56,095 nucleotides of DNA. Origin: JAYWAM01 sp043782425 (GTDB taxonomy: Bacteria > Pseudomonadota > Gammaproteobacteria > Burkholderiales > Usitatibacteraceae). The stretch covers positions 1-56,095 of the forward strand of contig JAYWAM010000331.1 of the NCBI GenBank assembly GCA_043782425.1, in the 5' to 3' direction. Positions 44,291 to 51,569 of this stretch are shown piece by piece. Below the pieces are notes generated by a model. That model saw only the letters and a list, made by a program, of their open reading frames with translations, had not been told where the DNA came from and searched no databases. Every line of letters starts with the position of its first letter. Position 1 is the first letter of the stretch. A program made the translations under genes and the position numbers.

Positions 44291-44368
44291 TCAGGTACTC
44301 GTGGCATGCAGCATGGCATCGTGCTCGCCGAACCATTGGGCCACATACTCGCAGTCTATTCTATATGG
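44291..44368 (-). pseudogene. Decayed 3' end of a third copy of the 36761-37444 glycosyltransferase
   Basis: The minus strand reads PYRIDCEYVAQWFGEHDAML then HATST and a TGA stop. The intact gene ends PYFNETRQCEYAEEWFRERD then AMLVAENR. The upstream coding region is absent. It overlaps the 5' end of the ABC permease region, in a different frame. Confidence 0.7.
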
Positions 44369-44446
44369 TATATTCTTAATCTAAAATTCCGCTAACATTG
44401 TCGGGAGAGGCGGGCCATATTCTCTGCAAACTGTTAAGATGTTGCA

Positions 44447-44612
44447 TAGGAGCCTGTCGGACTTAAAGAATCGTAGCGAAAAAATAGCTGAGCGAGAGCA
44501 GAATTTGATTATTTTTTCAGCAATAGTCTTTCCTATTGCTGAAAAAATAAGCGAATTATGGGCCGCTCAGGTATTTTTGCAGCCGATTCCCTTTAAGTCC
44601 GACAGGCTCCTA
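44447..44612. mobile_element. MITE-like element, 166 bp, with perfect 22-bp terminal inverted repeats
   Basis: TAGGAGCCTGTCGGACTTAAAG at 44447-44468 is the exact reverse complement of 44591-44612. Inside lies another perfect 18-bp inverted repeat, 44509-44526 with 44533-44550, with 6-base loop TCTTTC. The segments between the arms also pair imperfectly (AATCGTAGCGA with its counterpart near 44583), so nearly the whole element folds on itself. The two ends begin and end with TA, so a TA target duplication, as in IS630-like transposition, is possible. It encodes nothing. It lies 26 bases before the radical SAM gene. Confidence 0.75.
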
Positions 44613-44638
44613 GTATCTCATTCCCCCCCTATAAGATA

Positions 44639-45562
44639 ATGGCTAATAGCATATTTGTAGTTCATTTCGATATCGTCCAAGGTTGTCAGCTTCTCTGCGT
44701 AGGTTGCCCAAATTCAACCATACGCGCCAAAGTGAGACAAATGCCGGTAGATGACTTTTCCCGTGTGCTCGCTAACATTGATGTCGACAAAATTCATACT
44801 TTGCGGCTTTTTAATTTTGGTGAGGCATTGTTGCATCGTGAGCTATCGAAGATAGTTGCTCGCATACCTGAACAAAAGTGGAAAGTTGCCGTTGTTGAAA
44901 TTTCTACCAATGCGCAACATGTGTATTGGGATGATTTTGAGGACATGCTTAAACTGCAAGTTGTAAATCGCTTAGTGGTTAGTTGCGATGGGAACGGCAC
45001 GCCGGAATCGTATGAGGCCTTAAGGCCGCCAGCCAAATGGGAAAAGCTGATCGAGTTCCTAGAGCGGACACGCACGCTAAGGGATCGCTACTGTCCCTCG
45101 ATGCAGCTTGTGACAAGATCCGTGTGTGATCCAGACCCGCCAGAAAATCGACAGCGCTGGCGTGACGTGCTTGAGCCGCGTGGCTGGAAGCCGGAATTCA
45201 GGCGATGGCAGTATCTTCCGGACTCATCAGAAAACAAAACCGGGCGCAAAATCCAAATGCCTGAAGGCGCGTGTTTTTTTGTGGCGAACCCGACCGACTT
45301 TCCAAAAGCCTGGGATGGCGAAATGAATCTCCTGGGTATTGATATTGATGGTATCGTCAGACCCTGTTGTTTCCATCCAAAGGCAGGTGATTTAGGAAAT
45401 CTCCTTACACAAACCTACTCCCAAGTATTGGCGGGAAGGCAACGTTCTGAATTTATTGTGACCTTGACCAAGGATCGGGCAAGTATGCCGGTATGTTCTT
45501 CGTGTGACGTGGGGCCTATTGGTAATGAGGGTCCTTCTTTTTTTGCTGGAATAGATGGGTAA
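44639..45562 (+). CDS. Radical SAM protein with C-terminal SPASM-like cysteines
   Basis: 307 aa. CQLLCVGC near residue 16 is the iron-sulfur cluster motif (CxxxCxxC). LRLFNFGEALLHRELSKIV and EISTNAQHVY belong to the barrel. The tail has LLGIDIDGIVRPCCFHPKAG followed by GDLGNL and PVCSSCDVGPIGNEG, a SPASM-like pattern. It has no close similarity to the first radical SAM protein beyond these motifs, as judged by eye. The ATG follows a CCCCCCTATAAG stretch with no good ribosome site. The MITE-like element directly upstream may carry or disturb its promoter. Confidence 0.83.
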   Translation: MANSIFVVHFDIVQGCQLLCVGCPNSTIRAKVRQMPVDDFSRVLANIDVDKIHTLRLFNFGEALLHRELSKIVARIPEQKWKVAVVEISTNAQHVYWDDFEDMLKLQVVNRLVVSCDGNGTPESYEALRPPAKWEKLIEFLERTRTLRDRYCPSMQLVTRSVCDPDPPENRQRWRDVLEPRGWKPEFRRWQYLPDSSENKTGRKIQMPEGACFFVANPTDFPKAWDGEMNLLGIDIDGIVRPCCFHPKAGDLGNLLTQTYSQVLAGRQRSEFIVTLTKDRASMPVCSSCDVGPIGNEGPSFFAGIDG

Positions 45563-45566
45563 GCAA

Positions 45567-46592
45567 TTAATTTTTTGCTGAGCTTGCATTCTCCGGCGCA
45601 GGGCCGGGAGCAGGAGCAGCGCCTTTGGGCAGCACACCATATTCAACTTTGAAGCGCAGTTTTTCGATGGCCTCAGGGTTGGGTACGGGTTCCTGTTTAG
45701 TGATCAAATCATTCACCATCAGTTTAACCTGCGCCTCAAGATAATCCCTTGTGGCCGCATCCATAAGGTTGGCTTTGACTTCCTCAAAGGTAAACTGTTT
45801 CGCTGGCTGGCGCGCGCGGAACTGAATAATATGTAGCCCATAGGGTGATTCGACTAACGCACTGATTTCGCCTGGCTTGGTCATGGCAAACGCAGCGTCG
45901 GAAAAGGAGGCAACCATCTTGTCCCGGGTAAAAAATCCGAGGTCGCCCTTGTTGCTGGCGCCACTCTTGTCGTCGGAGTACTGCAGCACAAGTTCATCAA
46001 AGAATTTTTCTCCTGGATTGGCTAGCGCCTTGGCTCGCACTTGTTCAGCTATCTGCCGCGCCCTCTCAAAACCGTTCTGCTTGTAGCCAATTAGAATATG
46101 CGCCACCCGAACCTGCTCTGGCGAGTAGTATTCTTTGGCATTGGCGCGATAAATATCGCGTGCTCGCGCTTCAAGATTGGGAACCTTTACTTTCTTCTTC
46201 AAAGCTTCAAAGTAAAGCGTAGAGAGCTCGCGCTCCGCAGCATAGCGCACCTGGGCCATCACACCAGGATCGCGATCAAAATTCTCGCTGCGTGCAGCTT
46301 CGGCAAGCGTGCGGTTGAGGAAGATACGTTCGAGCATTCCATTTATACGCTCTTCGGTGGAACGCTGCTCTAAACGTTTTTCCGGCGGAGTACGGTTGAG
46401 TTCGGCCTCAAAATCTCCGCGCGTAGCATTGACGGACTTGCCACGGACCAGCGGCAAATCATAGGGAACTTCTTTCAGGCGATCATTAAACTTGATTTCG
46501 CCCGACGCATTATTCTGGGCATACACCATCGTGAGTGTCAATGCACCGAATAAGAAAGAGGCAAAAATTTCTAAAACGACCTTTTTTTTCAT
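45567..46592 (-). CDS. Secreted parvulin-type peptidyl-prolyl isomerase (SurA/EpsD-like)
   Basis: Periplasmic foldase. The ATG at 46592 starts a signal peptide (MKKKVVLEIFASFLFGALTL, cut near MVYAQ). Residues 60-150 form a SurA-like N-terminal helical region with RTPPEKRLEQRSTEERINGM. The parvulin domain includes VRVAHILIGYKQ, QYSDDKSGASNKGDLGFFTR and SPYGLHIIQFRARQP near residues 175-290. Such PPIases occur in loci for surface proteins and polysaccharides (EpsD type). It overlaps nothing but converges with the radical SAM gene 4 bases away, and lies downstream of the secreted protein at 46687 past a terminator. Confidence 0.85.
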   Translation of the reverse strand: MKKKVVLEIFASFLFGALTLTMVYAQNNASGEIKFNDRLKEVPYDLPLVRGKSVNATRGDFEAELNRTPPEKRLEQRSTEERINGMLERIFLNRTLAEAARSENFDRDPGVMAQVRYAAERELSTLYFEALKKKVKVPNLEARARDIYRANAKEYYSPEQVRVAHILIGYKQNGFERARQIAEQVRAKALANPGEKFFDELVLQYSDDKSGASNKGDLGFFTRDKMVASFSDAAFAMTKPGEISALVESPYGLHIIQFRARQPAKQFTFEEVKANLMDAATRDYLEAQVKLMVNDLITKQEPVPNPEAIEKLRFKVEYGVLPKGAAPAPGPAPENASSAKN

Positions 46593-46621
46593 GGTTGTGT
46601 AGCTCATTCGTGGTGATTTAC

Positions 46622-46652
46622 AAAACAAACTCCGCCCTGGGCTAGGGCGGAG
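46622..46652 (-). terminator. Intrinsic terminator after the secreted repeat protein gene
   Basis: On the minus strand CTCCGCCCT pairs with AGGGCGGAG around AGCCC (46630-46652) and is followed by TTTGTTTTG. It lies 35 bases past the stop of the 46687 gene and before the PPIase start. Confidence 0.8.
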
Positions 46653-46686
46653 CCTGAGTAACGCATACAGCTCTAAGAATTAAGGC

Positions 46687-48582
46687 CTATGGTTCGCGAT
46701 ACAGATAACGGGCGCACTGGGCTTGGTTACAGGTGTTCGTGTAAGGATCCTCAACCGTTGGACCAGCCGCGTGACGTAGATTCACATACCAGAAACTCTC
46801 ATTACCCAACTGGCCGGCCGGGGCAGGCAAAATACATGCAGACGGACTGTTGGCCTCTATGGAAGCCCGGTACTTCAAGCTGAATTCCCCGTTGAGTGAT
46901 CCAGGATACCCTTGGGTCTGACAGAATCCGGCAGGCGGAGCGTTATGGAACTCGCAGGGATTTGTGGTGAGACTGATCGAGTAGATTGCGTTATTAGATT
47001 CAAAAACATAAACCCTGCCAAAGAGCCCGCTGGCGCCGTAACCTTGCCGCGCTGCACTGAAGAGCTGGGAGTACGTAATGCGGTATGCCCAAGTTTGAGC
47101 AGCATCTTGGTAGCCGTATGCTGCGCTGTTCGTGATTGAGGCGCCAAAGTCCCCGGTAATATCTTTCACAACACAGTTGGGTGGGAGCACGGCGCCAGTA
47201 GCAACCGTCACCGACGTGCTGGCAGGAGAGCTTGACGCGCCATTGCTCGCCGTGACCGAGTAAGCATACGTCCCGGCCGCGATGCTCTTGGAGAAGGCCG
47301 CAGTCACTATGTTTCCTACACCCGAAACAGCGGGGGAACCTGATCCCGTAGTCCAGGAATAGCCCGTCGGCGAATTGGTGCACGACGCGGTGAGCTGGAC
47401 GGTGGTCGCCGTGCCAGCGCTAACCGATGAGGGGCTTGCAGATAGCGTGCACACAGGCGGGGGAACTGCACTCACTGACACCGACGTACTGGCGACCTGG
47501 CTTGCGCCGCCACTGTTGCTCGCCGTGACTGAGTATGCATACGTCCCTACAACGGCTGTCGCGGGGAAGGCAGCAGTTACTGAGTTCCCCGTACCCGTAG
47601 CAGCGGGGGAACCTGATCCATTAGTCCAGGAATAGCTCGTCGGCGAATTGGTGCAAGACGCGGTGAGCGTAACGGTAGTTGCCACGCCAAAGACGACCGA
47701 ACCCGGGTTCGCGGCCACTGTGCACGTCGGCGGAACTTGCGTCACGTTGACCGTGGTGCTAGCAGGTGCGCCAGTACCGCCGGCATTGGTTCCCGCCACG
47801 GTATAGGCGGTGGTTGCGGCTGGCGTGACCGTGCAAGAGGCGCTTGCACTGGAGCAGTTGGCGCCGGTCCAGACATAGGAAGCGGCCGCCGGTGAACAAG
47901 TAGCCGTGAGAGTAGAGCTGCTGCCTGCGGTAACCGTGCTCGGGTTTGCGCTCAGCGTGCATGCGGGTACATTGTTGAAGGTTGCTACAACAGTGCGCGG
48001 GCTAGTCATGGTGAGAACACAGGCGCCAGCTCCACTGCAATCGCCGGCCCAGTTGGAGAACGAGAAGCCTGTAGAAGCGGTGGTCGTGAGCGTGACAATG
48101 GCGCCAAGCGCAAACGGGGCATCGCATGCGCCCCCAGTATTGGTGCAGTTGATGCCTATCGGGCTGCTGGTGACCGTACCGCCCGCGTTAGCAGCGACGT
48201 GTAGCGCGGTTTGCCCAGAGGTTATGGTTGCCGCTTTCCCCGCCACTACAGCACCGCCATTACCGTTAGCTGTAAAGGTGGAAGTGCCGGTTGTGATGGC
48301 AGTGGTGTAATAAATGTCCTGTGTGGTGGGAGTGACAATAAGATTATTGGCAAGAGTGGTAATAGTGGTTACGGGGGATGCGGGGGGGGCGGACGTGACT
48401 ACAGTTTGGAGCCATGTGATGCTGCTGATTGTAGCTGTGCCGCAATCCGCTTTCAGCACCGCCTGGCCGTTGGCAAACACCGTAACGAGCGACACATCGC
48501 ATGCCGCCCAAGCGGAACCGCATGCCGCCAGCCCCAGCATGGTTCGGGCAGCAAGTTTAATCAATTTGTGGGATAAGTTCAT
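46687..48582 (-). CDS. Secreted protein with InlB-type repeat and Ig-like domains
   Basis: 631 aa from ATG 48582 (AGAGGA 6 bases upstream). A signal peptide MNLSHKLIKLAARTMLGLAA cuts near AWAACD. One divergent InlB-type repeat reads GFSFSNWAGDCSGAGACVLT with TFNN near residue 200. Three PKD/Ig-like repeats follow, starting CTLSANPSTVTAGSSSTLTA, CTVAANPGSVVFGVATTVTL and CTLSASPSSVSAGTATTVQL; each ends in a valine-rich strand. The second and third are near copies. The C-terminal 130 residues have paired cysteines and no repeats. Probable surface or extracellular protein; ligand unknown. Confidence 0.82.
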   Translation of the reverse strand: MNLSHKLIKLAARTMLGLAACGSAWAACDVSLVTVFANGQAVLKADCGTATISSITWLQTVVTSAPPASPVTTITTLANNLIVTPTTQDIYYTTAITTGTSTFTANGNGGAVVAGKAATITSGQTALHVAANAGGTVTSSPIGINCTNTGGACDAPFALGAIVTLTTTASTGFSFSNWAGDCSGAGACVLTMTSPRTVVATFNNVPACTLSANPSTVTAGSSSTLTATCSPAAASYVWTGANCSSASASCTVTPAATTAYTVAGTNAGGTGAPASTTVNVTQVPPTCTVAANPGSVVFGVATTVTLTASCTNSPTSYSWTNGSGSPAATGTGNSVTAAFPATAVVGTYAYSVTASNSGGASQVASTSVSVSAVPPPVCTLSASPSSVSAGTATTVQLTASCTNSPTGYSWTTGSGSPAVSGVGNIVTAAFSKSIAAGTYAYSVTASNGASSSPASTSVTVATGAVLPPNCVVKDITGDFGASITNSAAYGYQDAAQTWAYRITYSQLFSAARQGYGASGLFGRVYVFESNNAIYSISLTTNPCEFHNAPPAGFCQTQGYPGSLNGEFSLKYRASIEANSPSACILPAPAGQLGNESFWYVNLRHAAGPTVEDPYTNTCNQAQCARYLYREP

Positions 48583-48615
48583 GTTCAATCCTCTATGTGG
48601 TGAAACCGCGTTCAA

Positions 48616-49192
48616 AATATCCGTTTGATATTGTACGCCGTGAGATTTCTCTATTCAACGCCATTTTTCTCTTTTAATCAAGAGAATAATGGTGTTTTTT
48701 GATGTCATTTCTATGAAGCGCCCAATTGGCTGCGCGAATCAGTTATGCGCATAGGCTCAAGATTTTGTTGGGAAGGGTGTTATTCAGCTTAGCAAGGGTA
48801 ACAGCGTGAATCAGATAATCAAGCAGGTTTTTCTGTCGCTTGAAAATTAATGCCGCGTTGGAATAAAAAACGTTCAAGGGCTTTTCTCTCACGATGAAGA
48901 TTACACGAGCATAGATTTATCTTGCAAGCAAACCGATGGTCGGCCAGGTATCGCCGATGAATGGCCGGTATCCCCTAGACCGCAAAGTGTAGCCGCGTTG
49001 GAATGCAATTGATACTGCACAATCTGGAACAGTTCGGCCATTGTGTAAAAGAAGCTCCGATCCATCGGCTACATGCTACACCATATCGGGGCATGGACGC
49101 TTAATGCAATGTGCTGCGTATCATAAAAAAAGGGGAGCACGAAGCCCCCCTTTACACAACAATTGCTTTTGTGATCGTAACGTAATAACGAT
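48616..49192. other. Intergenic region with no supported gene
   Basis: About 580 bases between two secreted-protein genes. It contains the terminator at 49125-49153 and a 13-bp direct repeat (GCCGCGTTGGAAT at 48852-48864 and 48992-49004). Some minus-strand frames stay open for 60-80 codons, but none has a family match I can name. Confidence 0.55.
49125..49153 (-). terminator. Intrinsic terminator after the 49193 gene
   Basis: On the minus strand AAAGGGGGGCTTC pairs with the GTGCTCCCCTTT side and ends in a run of seven T. It lies 40 bases past the stop. Confidence 0.85.
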
Positions 49193-50698
49193 TTATGGAG
49201 TGTTGATGGTTGTGTTGAACTTATGATTAAAGATACCACCGTAACCTTGTCCTGAGATTATCGCATTGATCGCAGCGAAGCCGACCATAGGCAAACCACG
49301 ATAACGCTGACCAGATGTCAGACCCAGCGCGCCACTTATGCCACCAGAAGCAACGTTAGTGATTACCGGGTCACCCGTTGCGCTGCCGATAACGGTTTGA
49401 CCGGTCTGAGCACCCGTGGGGGTCAGGCTGATCCAGCCTGCGATGTAGTTAGGAGCAACAGGCGAGCCAACACCGTTGGCAGGTAGCGTTATTGAACCAG
49501 CATTGGCCGATGCAAATACGCTCGACGCGACAGCGGTGCCACCGTTAGGCACAATGGTTACAACTGTCGATTCCCAGCACAGGTTGCCCGTTCCTGCTGG
49601 TGCACCTGCTGGCGCCGGAGAGAACACCGCACCTAGCGTCACAGCATATGGCGCTTCTTCGCGATCATAAGCGGCAACGAACACCGGATCGCAGGATTGA
49701 GCGAGTCCAGCAGCACCTGTGAAGTGATTGGCAAACGGAGCCAAAGCCGGAGTAACGCCAACATAAGAGCGTTTGGTCGGCATAGTGATGACCCAGTCGG
49801 TCTTAAAGCCCGATCTAACGTCATATTCGTTATGCACTTGCGAGTGCTGGAATACAGCGGACACGGCATTGATTGGGTTCGTCCATGTGTCGGTCACGAT
49901 CGAAGGAGCTGCGAGCGTGGACTGGAACACCTGCGAAGTTGCCGGAGAAACGCTCGCCAAGCTCGGTGACGTGCTACCCGGCTCAGTATAGAGGGCGGTG
50001 TCAGAGAAGTTAGCCAGCGATACCGGCACATAGGCAAACTCTGTACCCGTCGTGCCGTTGATAATAATGGCATTGCCGGACAAACCACCAGTGGGCTGCT
50101 GAATTGTGATGCCATTAAGCAGCAGAGCAGGCGCCTGAACAACGGCGCAGTTCGCAGGAGTACCGTTCGCACCATGCTTGACTGCAGTAATAACCGCAGC
50201 CAGAGATACAACCCCCATTTCGATTATTTCGACGTAGCCCTCACGCGTACGATCCAAGCCATCGCCACCACGATCAGCCGTGCCGGCCCCCGCTGTCGAT
50301 CCGCCAGTGTAGTACAGATTACTAAAAGCCTGACCAGCGGCAGGAATTGGGGGAGATGTGCAGGAACGATCTGTGGTGGTTAACGTGGCACCAGCGGGGT
50401 CTTGTGCAACGCTACCGGTCCACACGTCGCGCGGCGACAGGAACAAGTTGAAGTCAAGTACCTCAGCACTGTTCTTACCTTCAAGGAAACGCACTTTTAC
50501 GGCTTTAGTTTCGCTAGTGCTGGAGTTGACGACCGACAAGCTGGTTACATAGCCATTGCGTACCGTGTAGTAAGGATAAATTAGGACTTCACCGGTGTTA
50601 TCGGTTCCTAGGTTCACCGCACCCGCTTGCATGGAAGCGGCTGTACCTAGCCCGGTAACCACAGCAACGTAGAGAGACTTTCTTTTAAAAGCGTTCAT
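49193..50698 (-). CDS. Secreted protein of unknown function
   Basis: 501 aa. The signal peptide MNAFKRKSLYVAVVTGLGTA cuts near MQAGA. The mature N-terminus contains DNTGEVLIYPYYTVRNGYVT, a feature recognisable from uncharacterised proteobacterial surface proteins. The rest is rich in glycine, alanine, serine and threonine with several cysteines (DRSCTSPP, NCAVV, SCDPVF) and no known domain. No PEP-CTERM or other sorting tail is visible. AAGGAGT lies 9 bases before the ATG, and a 16-bp palindrome lies upstream. Function unknown. Confidence 0.75.
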   Translation of the reverse strand: MNAFKRKSLYVAVVTGLGTAASMQAGAVNLGTDNTGEVLIYPYYTVRNGYVTSLSVVNSSTSETKAVKVRFLEGKNSAEVLDFNLFLSPRDVWTGSVAQDPAGATLTTTDRSCTSPPIPAAGQAFSNLYYTGGSTAGAGTADRGGDGLDRTREGYVEIIEMGVVSLAAVITAVKHGANGTPANCAVVQAPALLLNGITIQQPTGGLSGNAIIINGTTGTEFAYVPVSLANFSDTALYTEPGSTSPSLASVSPATSQVFQSTLAAPSIVTDTWTNPINAVSAVFQHSQVHNEYDVRSGFKTDWVITMPTKRSYVGVTPALAPFANHFTGAAGLAQSCDPVFVAAYDREEAPYAVTLGAVFSPAPAGAPAGTGNLCWESTVVTIVPNGGTAVASSVFASANAGSITLPANGVGSPVAPNYIAGWISLTPTGAQTGQTVIGSATGDPVITNVASGGISGALGLTSGQRYRGLPMVGFAAINAIISGQGYGGIFNHKFNTTINTP

Positions 50699-50723
50699 GG
50701 TTTTAGTTACTCCTTCTTAAATT

Positions 50724-50739
50724 TAAAGTGATCACTTTA
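50724..50739. promoter_or_regulatory. 16-bp perfect palindrome upstream of the 49193 gene
   Basis: TAAAGTGATCACTTTA is its own reverse complement. It lies 25 bases before the ATG and just upstream of the ribosome site, so it would sit in the leader or near the promoter. It looks like a candidate operator; no regulator gene is adjacent. Confidence 0.5.
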
Positions 50740-50830
50740 GAAGCTACAACGACAGAATTTTATATCAGGAATTTTCATTTTACAAATCCTTTATTAGGTG
50801 CATTCCCTTCCTCCTCTGAAGAAGCCCTCC

Positions 50831-51241
50831 TTAACCGTTAAAAACAAACCACCAATTTCCAATGTCTTTTACCCAAATTTCCTCAATAACCGTTGTCACC
50901 TCGCCACCTAGACGACGGTCAGAAAACTTAATCTCCAGCTTGACGCTGCACCTATCAGCCTCGCAGTTTGTCGATTGTACCTTAGCTGGCCGCCAGTTGA
51001 GTAAGCGGATTTTACCTTTGTAAAGCGCCAGCGGGTTTGCCACCTTACTGCCGGGACTCAAGAACTCATAAGCCTTGTCGAGATCCTTTGCTACCAACGC
51101 CCGCCAGCGCGCTTCTGCTCTGGCTGAAACCTGACTCTCACTGCTTGCTGCGCCACTTGAAGCAGTACCAGTGTTTGGTGCGATACCGGCACATCCAAAC
51201 AACGACGCAAACACAGCGAGCAACAAAATTTTCTTAAGCAT
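50831..51241 (-). CDS. Putative lipoprotein
   Basis: 136 aa. A lipobox LFGCAG follows MLKKILLLAVFAS, so the cysteine at residue 17 is probably lipid-modified. ARAEARWRALVAKDLDKAYE and YEFLSPGSK in the middle and EEIWVKDIGNWWFVFNG at the end suggest a small NTF2-like fold, but that is only a shape guess. Its start lies 330 bases from the secretin gene. Outer-membrane location is likely. No function is known to me. Confidence 0.75.
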   Translation of the reverse strand: MLKKILLLAVFASLFGCAGIAPNTGTASSGAASSESQVSARAEARWRALVAKDLDKAYEFLSPGSKVANPLALYKGKIRLLNWRPAKVQSTNCEADRCSVKLEIKFSDRRLGGEVTTVIEEIWVKDIGNWWFVFNG

Positions 51242-51569
51242 GTTATCGATCTACACGGGATTGTTAATGCGGCGTCAGAAACCGCAACCCCGCGCAATAG
51301 CGTTCTGCACTAGACGAGAGGCTATTAAATTCTTTCCTTCTCGTCAAACAAAATCGAAAGTAATTTACAACAGTGTGTCTTTTTCGCAACAGGGTTTTCT
51401 TGCTTTTCTTGGCCCTTTACTTAAGTCTCATCACCTTCATTCCGCCTGATGCCACACCCAGCTGCAAATGCCCGCACTCGAAATTCAACAACTGCTTGGC
51501 GACTACGGGGAAGGCAGTATACCGCAAGCACGGCTTGAAAACATTTTTTTATCTGGCACTCGCAGAGCA
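51242..51569. other. Intergenic region with no supported gene
   Basis: About 330 bases between the lipoprotein start and the secretin stop. Plus-strand frames here are short and partly run into secretin coding sequence in the wrong frame. A promoter for the lipoprotein gene is likely near its right end, but no clear boxes stand out. Confidence 0.5.

Noticed and set aside
44240..44336. Longer N-terminus for the Wzm permease starting at 44336
   Set aside because: The extra codons lie over the decayed glycosyltransferase end in another frame, and the family length fits the GTG at 44240 better.
48616..49192. Minus-strand open frames of 60-80 codons as a possible small gene
   Set aside because: No start with a ribosome site, no family resemblance and competing frames of similar length.
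49193..50698. PEP-CTERM/exosortase substrate
   Set aside because: The polysaccharide context raised the idea, but the C-terminus lacks the PEP motif, hydrophobic helix and basic tail, and no exosortase gene is present.
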